A stretch of 64,000 bases of DNA from Bacteroidota bacterium (GTDB lineage Bacteria > Bacteroidota > Bacteroidia > Bacteroidales > UBA5342), in the NCBI GenBank assembly GCA_003249935.1, contig QKHT01000214.1, positions 1 to 64,000 of the forward strand. The letters are read 5' to 3'. Under the pieces are notes generated by a model. The model was not told the DNA's origin. It searched no databases and saw nothing but the letters and a program-made list of their open reading frames with translations. Below, one piece after another: positions 54,140-63,008 of this stretch; the first letter of the stretch is position 1; the number at the start of each line of letters is the position of its first letter. The translations under genes and the position numbers were made by a program.

Positions 54140-56221
54140 ATGGCAAATTTCGAACAATTTAATCGCGATTTAAGCTGGTTAAGTTTCAATCACAGGGTTT
54201 TGGAGGAGGCAAAAGACGATTCGGTTCCACTTTACGACCGCATAAAGTTTTTGGCTATTTATTCCAATAATCTCGAAGAGTTTTATAGGGTAAGGGTAAG
54301 TTATTACCGTAATTTGATTCGTGGTATCGACGAAAGAAACCCTTTAAGGCAAAAGGTAAAACCCGAGGAGATTATTGCCGAAATTACCCGTATTCTGATG
54401 GAATACCGCACAGAATTCAGTAATGTGTACCGAACCGGCATTGTGCCCGCATTACATAAGAATCTTATTTTTCCCATAAGGCCAAAAGATAAACTAAGTC
54501 CTGAGCAACAGGCATTCGTTGGCAAAATATTCGACACTGTAATTTTGCCGTATCTTCAGCCCGTATTATTAAAAAGAAAAAGAATAAAACCCTTTTTAAA
54601 AACCGGACAGTTATATATTGCCATCAAGTTTTATAAAAAAGGCATTCCGCAATTTGTGCAAATGCCTTCGTATGGCATAATAAAAGTACCTACCGATCAC
54701 GATATTCCTCGGTTCTTCGAACTGCCAAATACTAAATCCGGCTATTTTGTTATATTTCTCGAAGATATAATAATGCGCAAAATTGGTTCTATTTTCCCGG
54801 GATACCATGTGGTATCGTGGCACAGTATTAAAGTAACGCGCGATGCCGATCTGGATTACGACGATTATACCGGCGATAACCTTATAGAAGCCATAGAAGA
54901 TATTGACAGTAATCGCGAGGTTGGTTTGCCAAATCGTTTTCAGTACGATTACCATATGCCAAATCACATGGTTGAATTTCTGCGCGATACTTTCGACCTT
55001 AGTGCCGAAGACATGGTGCTTGGTGGTTCAATCCATAATTTCCGCGATTTCTTTTCGTTTCCAAACCCCCTGGCACCGCAACTCGAATATGAATCGACGG
55101 TACCACTTCGATTACAGGCCGTAGATAAGGCCGATTCTTTTCTGAACGAAATTTCGAAAAAGGATTTTCTTGTCCATTATCCTTACCAATCGTACAATTA
55201 TGTCATTAGATTTTTGAACGAAGCCGCCAACGACCCATTGGTTGAAGCAATAAAAATTACACAATATCGTGTAGCTTCGAACTCTGCCGTAGTGAACGAG
55301 CTGGTAAGAGCTGCCGAAAATGGCAAAAAAGTGACCGTATTTGTCGAACTAAAAGCCCGCTTCGATGAAGAGGCTAATCTCCAATATGCAAAGGATATGA
55401 CCCGTGCCGGAATCCGGATTATTTACAGCATTCCCGGCCTGAAGGTTCATGCCAAAATTGCATTAATTGTACGAAAAAACTCCACACTTGGACCACAAAA
55501 TCTGGCTTACGTAAGTACCGGTAATTTTAACGAAAAAACAGCACGAATTTATGTCGATCATGGCTATTTTTCGGCTGAACCAATTCTTGTAAACGATATT
55601 GGTAAGTTGTTTAACTACCTCGAAAACCAGTCGAAAAGACCTGAATTTAAACATATTCTGGTGCCGGGTTTTAATATGGTCGAAACATTTTTAGCTTTGA
55701 TAAAACGCGAATCGGAAATTGTAAAAAAGGGTGGTACTGGCTATATTTTTTTAAAAATGAATGGTTTGGAAGAACCAACTATGATTGATGCATTGTATAA
55801 AGCCAGTAGCAATGGCGTAAAAATCGATATTTTGGTGCGCGGTGCCTGCTGTCTTATTCCAAATAAATCATACAGCAAAAATATAACGCTTCGGCGTATT
55901 GTAGACCGATACCTCGAGCACGATCGCCTGTATTTGTTTGGAAACAAGGGCGAAAATGATTTGTATATGGGTTCGGCCGATTGGATGAAACGCAATTTAC
56001 GCCGACGTATTGAGTGCGTCGTGCCCATTAAAAACAAAAAACTGAAACAGGAAATGCTCGATCTTATCGCAATTCAACTTTCCGATACCGACAAAGCCCG
56101 ATTGATTACCAGTCCCATGGAAAATCAAAAAATAGAAACCAAAGGGAAAAAATTGCGAAGTCAAACAGCGATATATCAGTATTTAGCTGATGCAGAGGCA
56201 AAACGACAGTTAAAGCAGTAA
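54140..56221 (+). CDS. ppk1: Polyphosphate kinase 1
   Basis: In 693 residues the four PPK1 domains are present: N-terminal NRDLSWLSFNHRVLEEA, head domain, and two phospholipase-D-like C-domains. The autophosphorylated His lies in PGLKVHAKIALIVRK (about 436) and the second in YLEHDRLYLFGNKGENDLYMGSADWM (about 595). It makes polyphosphate from ATP as a membrane-associated tetramer. The start ATG at 54140 is eight bases after ispG, so the two share a transcript; this pairing is incidental as far as known. The C-terminus ends 13 bases before the convergent DUF2721 gene. Confidence 0.97.
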   Translation: MANFEQFNRDLSWLSFNHRVLEEAKDDSVPLYDRIKFLAIYSNNLEEFYRVRVSYYRNLIRGIDERNPLRQKVKPEEIIAEITRILMEYRTEFSNVYRTGIVPALHKNLIFPIRPKDKLSPEQQAFVGKIFDTVILPYLQPVLLKRKRIKPFLKTGQLYIAIKFYKKGIPQFVQMPSYGIIKVPTDHDIPRFFELPNTKSGYFVIFLEDIIMRKIGSIFPGYHVVSWHSIKVTRDADLDYDDYTGDNLIEAIEDIDSNREVGLPNRFQYDYHMPNHMVEFLRDTFDLSAEDMVLGGSIHNFRDFFSFPNPLAPQLEYESTVPLRLQAVDKADSFLNEISKKDFLVHYPYQSYNYVIRFLNEAANDPLVEAIKITQYRVASNSAVVNELVRAAENGKKVTVFVELKARFDEEANLQYAKDMTRAGIRIIYSIPGLKVHAKIALIVRKNSTLGPQNLAYVSTGNFNEKTARIYVDHGYFSAEPILVNDIGKLFNYLENQSKRPEFKHILVPGFNMVETFLALIKRESEIVKKGGTGYIFLKMNGLEEPTMIDALYKASSNGVKIDILVRGACCLIPNKSYSKNITLRRIVDRYLEHDRLYLFGNKGENDLYMGSADWMKRNLRRRIECVVPIKNKKLKQEMLDLIAIQLSDTDKARLITSPMENQKIETKGKKLRSQTAIYQYLADAEAKRQLKQ

Positions 56222-56233
56222 CCTTAATTTGCA

Positions 56234-56644
56234 TTAAATGAATTGGTTGCTCTGCTTCTGTAACTCCGAAAGATGTAATTCGAGGGCTTTTGTCGAAATT
56301 TGTATCTCCCATACCGACACCGCAAGCGATGCAATCAGCAAAATCATGCCGGTGCCAAAAGACCAAGCAGCCAGCGTATCCTGGGCAATATAGATAAGAA
56401 ACATTGTTACCACACAAAAAAACAAGCTCAGCACGCCAAGAATTTGCATTGCGCGGGTAAGATAAAGCCTTGTACGCAAATTGTTTATTTGTCCCAAAAG
56501 AATAGAATTCGGGTTCAGGCTAAACTTCTCGTACAAATTTCGTATCAGTTGGGCATAACCCAAAAACCTGTTTGTGTAGGCTAATAAAATGAGTGAAATG
56601 GCCGAAAAAAGTAAGGCCGGTGTGGTAAGCGTAAGTTCGTTCAT
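56234..56644 (-). CDS. DUF2721 family membrane protein
   Basis: From ATG 56644 (136 residues) the sequence has the DUF2721 plan: an N-terminal helix (TTPALLFSAISLILLAYTNRF), a central basic segment, two further helices (ILGVLSLFFCVVTMFLIY and SFGTGMILLIASLAVSVWE, about 68-105) and an amphipathic end (ISTKALELHLSELQ). Function unknown; the protein is small and inner-membrane. The longer open frame to 56737 adds basic residues without a clear start. It is a single leftward gene. Confidence 0.85.
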   Translation of the reverse strand: MNELTLTTPALLFSAISLILLAYTNRFLGYAQLIRNLYEKFSLNPNSILLGQINNLRTRLYLTRAMQILGVLSLFFCVVTMFLIYIAQDTLAAWSFGTGMILLIASLAVSVWEIQISTKALELHLSELQKQSNQFI

Positions 56645-56762
56645 TGCCGTTTTGTTTAAATAGTTTAAATATTTCGGTAAACTTTTAAGACGAAATAGTG
56701 GATATAAGCCTGTTAAAATAGTCGAACATCGAACCATTCATTGAGTTTGAGGTAAAACAAAA

Positions 56763-56791
56763 AATGCCCGGCTGATGTTCAACCGGGCATT
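56763..56791 (-). terminator. Terminator of the DUF5723 gene
   Basis: AATGCCCGG (56763-56771) and CCGGGCATT (56783-56791) form a 9-bp stem. Read leftward it is followed by TTTTTTGTTTT. It lies 12 bases after the DUF5723 stop. Confidence 0.85.
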
Positions 56792-56802
56792 ATTTGGCAT
56801 TG

Positions 56803-58308
56803 CTATTGTATCGCTTTTTCGGGTTCTGTTGTCTCTTCGGGAATTTCCGGTATTTCAACCGGTACTTCGGGTGGCGTAACCTCCTCGTAATATTTTGGAT
56901 ACCCTTTTTTCTGGTGTTTTCGCCCGAAAAGCATATTCAAACCAAAGGAAACATTGCTTGTTTTCCCGGGTGGAAAGCTTTTCATTACCGAAATATTGTC
57001 GGTCGACACATACAACTGCATACAGCCAACCCTTACCGATGCTCCTAAGCCCAAATAGCTATCACCATTTGTATTAACATAACCCGTACTCAGCGAAAGG
57101 AATCGAGCCAATTGCGTAGAAGCACCCACAGTGAAGGCATTTCGACTAAACGCATTATTTTTGGCCAGCCGTTCCATGGCATAAACCGATATGCCTTTTG
57201 TAAGTGCATAATTTGCTGTAAGATAGGTTTGAACCGGTAGCTTTTGTGTATAAGCATTGGTCGAACCTTTGGGCTTGAAACTCTTTTCCATATCATCCAG
57301 AATGTCCTGCATTAAATCATCAGGTTTTTTGTACGTCGGGCTATTGTCGTCAATCGAGTTGCTAATATCTATTCCGCTATAAGAGTAGGAACCATTTTGA
57401 ACCAAGGTGGTTAAATGGTTTTCCCATTTAATCTTTGCCCCCAAATCAATAAATCCCGCACTTACGGTAAGATTTGGAATTGGTTTGTATACAACACCCA
57501 GGTCAAATGCCATACCCTTGTTGGGTTTTTCGTTGTAATATTGTAATGGATCGAGGTCATCAATCGCTTTTACATCTTCAATATAGCCCTCTGCATCGTA
57601 AGTAAAATTTACAGGAGCCGAAACAAACATTTCACCCGAAGTTGTAATGTCAATGGTTTGTCCTCCGGCCGCGGTATGCAGATTTACACCAAGATTGTTG
57701 CCCCGAGCTGTTGCTAAACCTCTTAGAAATTTAATATTCGCACCCACGGTTAGTTTTCTATCGAAAAAGTTTCTCGAATAACCTAATGATGTTTCTAAAA
57801 ATGCCGAGGTATTAATCCCAAACATCCCACTTTGGTTTTTTTCGGAAGTTGTACTGTTGCCCTGCGTAAGCAACTCAACCAATCCTTTATCGAACATAAA
57901 ATCGGACATCATTCGTTCCCGGAGTCCAAACGAAAAACTGTTACCCTTCTTCGACATGATCGAAAACGACAATGCCGGCATCTCCTGCAAAAAATACAAA
58001 CCATTACCGTTAGCTGTAGCCATCGAATTCAGTTTGTTTAAATCAATCATTGTTTTTTCTGAACCACGGCCTAAGGTTACAAAATCGCCAAAGGCAAAAG
58101 TTGTTCCTACATCTACCGATGGCCTTAAGAAACTGACGAAAAATGCACTCGAATCGCTGTGATATGCCGGATTGTATGTTGTTAAGCCGGGCATTCCCTT
58201 CATGTTCATTAATGTAAGTTCCTGTGCATTCACTCCTGTCGAAATGGCTGCAATGCAACCAACTCCAACAACCGCTTTCAAATATTTTGTATTTAATATT
58301 GTTTTCAT
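56803..58308 (-). CDS. DUF5723 family outer-membrane-type protein
   Basis: The 501-residue protein has a signal peptide (AVVGVGCIAAISTGVNAQ) and then repeated amphipathic beta strands (GNSFSFGLRERMMSDFMF, SVSAGFIDLGAKIKWE, STGYVNTNGDSYLGLGASVRVGCMQLYVSTDN). The order fits DUF5723, a Bacteroidota family predicted to be a beta-barrel of the PorV or OmpA-like type. A Glu/Pro-rich tail (EVTPPEVPVEIPEIPEET) closes it. The gene follows the lipoprotein at 58324 by 15 bases; the two are probably one unit for an outer-membrane complex. The role is unknown. Confidence 0.85.
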   Translation of the reverse strand: MKTILNTKYLKAVVGVGCIAAISTGVNAQELTLMNMKGMPGLTTYNPAYHSDSSAFFVSFLRPSVDVGTTFAFGDFVTLGRGSEKTMIDLNKLNSMATANGNGLYFLQEMPALSFSIMSKKGNSFSFGLRERMMSDFMFDKGLVELLTQGNSTTSEKNQSGMFGINTSAFLETSLGYSRNFFDRKLTVGANIKFLRGLATARGNNLGVNLHTAAGGQTIDITTSGEMFVSAPVNFTYDAEGYIEDVKAIDDLDPLQYYNEKPNKGMAFDLGVVYKPIPNLTVSAGFIDLGAKIKWENHLTTLVQNGSYSYSGIDISNSIDDNSPTYKKPDDLMQDILDDMEKSFKPKGSTNAYTQKLPVQTYLTANYALTKGISVYAMERLAKNNAFSRNAFTVGASTQLARFLSLSTGYVNTNGDSYLGLGASVRVGCMQLYVSTDNISVMKSFPPGKTSNVSFGLNMLFGRKHQKKGYPKYYEEVTPPEVPVEIPEIPEETTEPEKAIQ

Positions 58309-58323
58309 ATAATGCTTCCTCCC

Positions 58324-60441
58324 TTATTTATTGCCGTTTAAGTTTAGTTTCGAACGTAATAGCAAATTCAGTTTTAAATCGGAACTGGTATACAATGTGC
58401 CGGGTAGTGTGCCGTTTTCGGGCGATTTTAGTCCGATTTTCATTATGATGGCACTCGCTTTTTTAAATTCGGTTAGTTGGGCTTCCGTAAGCGTTATGGC
58501 ATGCGAACTAATTACCCGTTCTTTAAGCGATCCATCGGCATTTACTTTGCAAGCATCCAACAACAACGAGCGAATGGTTTCACCATATTGCTGATAACTG
58601 TTTTTGTCGACAAACGAAAGAGAAACCTCCAGTGAAAGCGGTATCGCATTGTCGGCAAACAACACCAATTCTGCTGCAAGCATTTGATCAAGGTCTTTAC
58701 CCGAAAATTCGATGGTATCGGTCTTTCCTAAATTCGAGGTTTTGATAGACATCGGTATTTCCATTTGCATTCCAATGGTAAACACATCAGTTTTTCTGAT
58801 AAAATTGTCGATACCATTATTGCCCAATGGATTGAGCTTAATTGAACCGCCGTAGGTAATCTTCTTTTCCGGTGGCAGCGACATAAATTGAGATATAGAC
58901 GAATTTGAGCTGTTAATTTTTATGGTATCACTTATTGAACCCGATTGCATTGTTGCAGGCGTTTTAAGTGTGTGAACCGGCGGATTCAGAGCCTGAACCT
59001 CACCTTTATTGTTAAACCCTTTTATGTCGAGATTCATTTGTACCGGCACACCAACCGAACTGTTTAAAACCAGATTGATGAGCGGATTGTTAAATGCCAT
59101 TTTCCCCTCGAATTGACTCCAAAAATCAAGATTAAAATCTTTGGTTCCATTTGCAATGGTTATGGTTCTTTGGCCAAAGTAGCCGGTTGCTTCACTGATG
59201 TCTATATCGGCTAATTGGCCGGTTACTTTAAAATTATCTGTCGATTCGAAAGTTACCATGCCGTTAGATTTGTATATCTGTGTCGAATATGTAACCGGCA
59301 GCCGGTTGAATGGGTTTTCGGCAACTGCATTAAGCAATAATTCGTTATTTGTTAAGTCAAACTCATAATCTCTTTTCAAATCATTTGCCGAAAAGTCTAA
59401 GTTGTAGGTTACAATATTATTTTGATATTTGATTGATGGAAAGTTTAATATGACTTTGCCCGATACGCCGACGGATTTCTCAATTGAGATTCGCAATTTC
59501 CCTTTCGATAATTTTGCGTACTTCAGTTGCTCTCCGTTTGCAAAATTTAACGCGATCGTATCTTTGCTATCCGATAGATTTTTTAATGGAATATTGGCCG
59601 TGCCACCTGTTGCAACAAAATTCTCCATAATAGTGCTGAATGCCAAAGTATTTTCGAAATTTATCAGTGCCGATGGTGCCGATGCGCACCAAAAATGTTT
59701 AAGTTCAACATTAAAGGTCGAACCAAGCGTTTTATTCGCTAAAGTCACAGTCTTAGTCTCCGAGTTCCCACTGGCAATACCATTTGGCAACGCATATCCA
59801 AATTTTATACTGTCTAATAAGTTTTTTAGGGGATTGTTAGTGTATAAATATATCGTTGTTTTGATGCCGGTTGGAAAATTATTTTTGAGTGTTACCCTAA
59901 GATTTCCTGATTCAAGCTTCAAAAGAGAAAAGACATCGTTCGTAATTTGCATATGAGGCAACGGATTATCAACTGTTTCGGACAAGTCCACTTCAGGAAA
60001 AGGTACTGTCTGTCCGTCACTTCCCGAAATGTCAAACCCTTTTGTCTTAAACGGCCCGGTCATCTCGCTAAATTTAACCTGACTGTTTATCGTTTTATTA
60101 TCGATGTTTATCTTCCCGACTTTTATTTGTGTGGGATCAAGATATTGCGAAGTTGAAAAATTAAAATAGTCACTTATTTTGTATGTGCCAAAGTTATCCT
60201 GATTGTACATAAGCCTTATAATACCATCTTTGGCCGAGCTGTTTATCATGCCATCAGGATCATCCAGTGATTTGACCAAATCTCCTACTACAATGGTTCC
60301 CTTTACAAGAGGGATACTCATTTCCGGTGAACCAACAACCTCAATATCATTGAAGTTGTAGTCGGTATTCATACAGCTGCTAAATGCCGCAAACAATATG
60401 AATAATTTCAAATTTCTAATTAATTCGTTATTCATAACCAT
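58324..60441 (-). CDS. Large lipoprotein of unknown function
   Basis: From ATG 60441 (705 residues; ATG 60435 also possible) the protein has a lipobox near residue 24 (LFILFAAFSSCMNTD). The mature part is beta-rich, with a series of similar strands (FKVTGQLADIDISEATGYFG) and no enzyme motif. I know it only as a Bacteroidota hypothetical type paired with DUF5723 proteins. It lies upstream of and close to the DUF5723 gene, so both are likely made together and assembled at the outer membrane. Confidence 0.75.
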   Translation of the reverse strand: MVMNNELIRNLKLFILFAAFSSCMNTDYNFNDIEVVGSPEMSIPLVKGTIVVGDLVKSLDDPDGMINSSAKDGIIRLMYNQDNFGTYKISDYFNFSTSQYLDPTQIKVGKINIDNKTINSQVKFSEMTGPFKTKGFDISGSDGQTVPFPEVDLSETVDNPLPHMQITNDVFSLLKLESGNLRVTLKNNFPTGIKTTIYLYTNNPLKNLLDSIKFGYALPNGIASGNSETKTVTLANKTLGSTFNVELKHFWCASAPSALINFENTLAFSTIMENFVATGGTANIPLKNLSDSKDTIALNFANGEQLKYAKLSKGKLRISIEKSVGVSGKVILNFPSIKYQNNIVTYNLDFSANDLKRDYEFDLTNNELLLNAVAENPFNRLPVTYSTQIYKSNGMVTFESTDNFKVTGQLADIDISEATGYFGQRTITIANGTKDFNLDFWSQFEGKMAFNNPLINLVLNSSVGVPVQMNLDIKGFNNKGEVQALNPPVHTLKTPATMQSGSISDTIKINSSNSSISQFMSLPPEKKITYGGSIKLNPLGNNGIDNFIRKTDVFTIGMQMEIPMSIKTSNLGKTDTIEFSGKDLDQMLAAELVLFADNAIPLSLEVSLSFVDKNSYQQYGETIRSLLLDACKVNADGSLKERVISSHAITLTEAQLTEFKKASAIIMKIGLKSPENGTLPGTLYTSSDLKLNLLLRSKLNLNGNK

Positions 60442-60775
60442 AAAGTTTAATAAGTTGACCTTGTTCTTATTGCGAATATCTACCTGTCGCAAAAATACAT
60501 TCAAAATTACGCAAAAATGTATAATAATCCAAGCTTGGTGATATTTGTTCAGGGGCTATCGCATTTAAAACTATTTACCACGAAATACATTATTCTTTGT
60601 GCAATGGTGATCGTAGAATTTTTTACATGGTATCGACATGTGCCTTTTCGTTGTTTCGTGTGTTTTGAGGTTGAAACGCCATGTTTCGTGATTCAAACCG
60701 TTAAATGCAGTTGTCCTGATTCCGTGAATCGGTCCACTATGATCCCGAAAGAATTTTTGCTTTGTCAACCAGATG
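60442..60775. other. Gap with no gene recognised
   Basis: The 334 bases upstream of the leftward lipoprotein gene hold its presumed promoter, but no clear TAnnTTTG box with -33. The open frames on either strand show no family features. It runs into the 41-bp repeat array. Confidence 0.4.
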
Positions 60776-61060
60776 TTCAAAAGCTGCAACATTTTTGCAA
60801 ACGTGAATTGGTTCCCGGTTTGCCCTTGCAAAACTTTTGCAAACGTGAATTGGTTCCGGTTTGCCCTTGCAAAACTTTTGCAAACGTGAATTGGTTTCGG
60901 TTTGCCCTTGCAACATTTTTGCAAACGTGAAATGGTTCCGGTTTGCCCTTGCAAAACTTTTGCAAACGTGAAATGGTTCCGGTTTGCCCTTGCAACATTT
61001 TTGCAAACGTGAATTGGTTCCGGTTTGCCCTTGCAAAACTTTTGCAAACGGAAATTGGTC
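60776..61060. repeat. Tandem array of a 41-bp unit, six full copies plus partials
   Basis: Units begin TTGCAAACGTGAA at 60795, 60837, 60878, 60919, 60960, 61001 and 61042 (spacing 42, 41, 41, 41, 41, 41); the last is partial and degenerate. Each contains GCAAAC, 14 bases, GTTTGC (an inverted pair) and the self-complementary TTGCAA twice. Copies differ only at a few places: GTGAATTGG or GTGAAATGG, and GCAAAACTT or GCAACATTT in the tail. The variants are mixed along the array, as after unequal exchange. All three minus-strand frames stay open because 41 is not a multiple of three; the peptides are not credible proteins. There are no unique spacers, so it is not CRISPR. Confidence 0.88.
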
Positions 61061-61120
61061 GAAAATCCTGATAGGTTTATCGGCGAGAGAGTTAGGAAGC
61101 CTGTTGGTTTTGAAAAGAGA

Positions 61121-61254
61121 TAATGCCGCCGCGATGCGGCTTGTTGTTTTATTGAAAATGGCTTTCTACCAAAATACCGCCGCTATGCGGCTATTGTTTT
61201 TCTGCAACCATGCTGCGGCATATCTAACTTTTTAGCCGCATCGCGGCGACATTA
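61121..61254. repeat. Inverted-repeat element with internal copies
   Basis: TAATGCCGCCGCGATGCGGC and the next T (61121-61141) match the inverse of 61234-61254 at 20 of 21 bases. A related copy, ATACCGCCGCTATGCGGCT, sits at 61174-61192 in direct orientation, and a weaker one near 61292 (CCGATGCGGC). Both direct copies are followed by TTGTTTT-type sequence. The plan fits a small REP- or MITE-like element. Confidence 0.6.
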
Positions 61255-61494
61255 TGGTATTATTTTGCATTGCAGCAAAGTCAATGGCCTGGCAGCACAC
61301 TCCGATGCGGCCCGATGTTTTTTGTTTTCCGGGCTCCGTCCGTTGCGTGAGTGATTGCAGCGGGTAGCCCGCAGTGCCGCCAAAGGGGATGGAGAGAGAT
61401 TGAAGGAGAATGAAATGGACTTAAGGCAATGGACTTAAGGCACGAGGACTACGAGCGGAAAGCACGACGGGAGCCCGAGGCGAGCGGCACGCCC
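61255..61494. other. Non-coding tail of the repeat block, with a 14-bp tandem duplication
   Basis: Purine-rich sequence without a gene. AATGGACTTAAGGC occurs twice in a row (61414-61427 and 61428-61441). A GC-rich segment (GGGAGCCCGAGGCGAGCGGC) follows just before the hydrogenase terminator. I cannot assign a function. Confidence 0.5.
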
Positions 61495-61533
61495 ACACAA
61501 AAAAACGAGACCCTTTGTAGAGCCTCGTTTTTT
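61495..61533 (-). terminator. Terminator of the [FeFe] hydrogenase gene
   Basis: AAAAACGAG and CTCGTTTTT face each other (61501-61509 and 61525-61533) around a loop with further partial pairing. Read leftward the stem is followed by a run of T, 20 bases after the hydrogenase stop. Confidence 0.8.
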
Positions 61534-61552
61534 GTATTGTAATTTGTGGCGG

Positions 61553-62971
61553 TTAGCCTTTGCGAAGTGTTGAAGCGAGTTTGTCCATACGTCCTTTGGC
61601 AACGGCTGGCTTGGTGCTCATGTAGCATCCGCCCACGCAACCGCCTTCGCAGCTCATGCCTTCGATAAAGTTGTAGGCATTGCCTTTGGTGGCGGCTTTG
61701 AGCTGGGCAATGGCTTTTTTGTTGATGCCGTTGATGACTAACGGATTGAGGACAAATTCGCCGGGAATGTGTTTTTTTACCGCTTCGAGTACGCCACCCG
61801 ACACGGCAAAGTTCCACCCTTCGGCCGATGCCGGGATTTTGCCGTCGATTGCGATAGATGCAGGTTCGATGCCCTTTGCCAACAGCATGGCTTCGAGTTC
61901 TTCGAAATTGATGACCATATCGATGCCGCCCACCCTGAACGATTCGGCTTTTTTTGCCATACATGGCCCTACAAACAGTAGCCGCGCATCGGGATGTTGC
62001 TCCTTGGCCAACCGTGCGGTGAAAACCATTGGCGATGGGGTGTGCGAGATGTTTCCGGCCAGTTGCGGCACATGTTTTTCGACCACATTTACAAAGGCGG
62101 GGCAACACGAGGTGGTGAGCAATCCGGTAGTTTCGAGCAGTTCGTGGGCCTCTTCGCTGGCGGTTTGGTCGGCGCCCAAAGCCACATACACCACATCCGA
62201 AAAGCCCATTTGAAGCATGGCTTCGCGCAATTGCGGCAGGGTGCACTTAAATTGTGCCGCCACGGCCGGCGCAAGCATTGCCACTACTTTTTTGTTGCGT
62301 TTTATGGAAAATATGGCATCGAACAGGTGGCTCTCTTCGACAATGGCACCAAACGGACAGGCTACCATACATTTGCCGCAATAGGTACATTTGTCGAAAT
62401 CGATGGTTTCCTTTCCGCGTTCGTTTTTGGTGATGGCGTTTACAGGGCAAGCCTCTTCGCAGGGTACCGGATTGTAAATAATGGCATGGTAGGGGCACAC
62501 CGACTCGCAAATACCGCAGGTAATACACTTATCGGCATTAATGGTGGCGCGTGCACCTACAAATTCGATACAGTCTTTGGGGCAGTTTACCTCGCAGGGC
62601 CGCCCCACACAGCCTCGGCACATGTTGGTTACAATGTAGTTGTTTTGTGCACATCCGTGGCAGGCAGCCTCAACCACACGAATAATTTCGCGATCGCTGG
62701 CTGCTTTTACAAACGACTGCAACACGTAATCGGACAACGGCACCATCTCCTCCTCGTCGGTATTGCATTCGTACCCGAGCATAGCCATGATTTTCATTTT
62801 TATGAGTGCCCTGTCGCGGTAAATGCAACACCGCGAACTCTCGCTGCCACGCGGCCGCATTTGCAACGGAACTTTATCAATTTCAACCAAAAGCGTTTCG
62901 TCGAAAACCAGTTTAGCAATGCGGGTAAGAATCTCCCGCCTGATGAGCATTGTTTTGTTTACTGCTGCCAT
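61553..62971 (-). CDS. Monomeric [FeFe] hydrogenase, group-B-like
   Basis: The 472-residue protein has a cysteine-rich N-terminus (CHGCAQNN, CRGCVGRPCEVNC), two [4Fe-4S] ferredoxin clusters (CITCGICESVCP at 149-160 and CTYCGKCMVACP at 195-206) and the H-cluster domain. Its three signatures are TSCCPAF (287-293), GPCMAKKAE (335-343) and EGMSCEGGCVGGC (437-449). TSCCPAF, rather than TSCCPGW, and the shape of the third motif point to group B. Such enzymes produce or use H2 with ferredoxin in anaerobes and are widespread in gut Bacteroidota. The maturases HydE, F and G are not in the window. The start follows the phosphatase gene by 37 bases, same strand. Confidence 0.92.
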   Translation of the reverse strand: MAAVNKTMLIRREILTRIAKLVFDETLLVEIDKVPLQMRPRGSESSRCCIYRDRALIKMKIMAMLGYECNTDEEEMVPLSDYVLQSFVKAASDREIIRVVEAACHGCAQNNYIVTNMCRGCVGRPCEVNCPKDCIEFVGARATINADKCITCGICESVCPYHAIIYNPVPCEEACPVNAITKNERGKETIDFDKCTYCGKCMVACPFGAIVEESHLFDAIFSIKRNKKVVAMLAPAVAAQFKCTLPQLREAMLQMGFSDVVYVALGADQTASEEAHELLETTGLLTTSCCPAFVNVVEKHVPQLAGNISHTPSPMVFTARLAKEQHPDARLLFVGPCMAKKAESFRVGGIDMVINFEELEAMLLAKGIEPASIAIDGKIPASAEGWNFAVSGGVLEAVKKHIPGEFVLNPLVINGINKKAIAQLKAATKGNAYNFIEGMSCEGGCVGGCYMSTKPAVAKGRMDKLASTLRKG

Positions 62972-63008
62972 ATCACTTCCTAATTCTTAATTGTTCTACT
63001 TTATAACC

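Noticed and set aside
60571-61047. Minus-strand proteins of 158, 99 and 73 residues over the repeat array
   Set aside because: All three frames are open because the repeat has few stops and its period is not a multiple of three; the peptides are the same repeat read in rotating frames.
60776-61060. CRISPR array
   Set aside because: The units are near-identical over their whole 41 bp with no unique spacers, and no cas gene is near.
61449-62246. 265-residue minus-strand frame partly covering the hydrogenase
   Set aside because: It is another frame of the same strand, Arg/His-rich and overlapping the terminator; the hydrogenase frame carries all conserved cysteines.
61994-62983. 329-residue plus-strand frame opposite the hydrogenase
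   Set aside because: It is antisense to a gene with clear catalytic motifs, and its His/Phe-rich composition is typical of a shadow frame.
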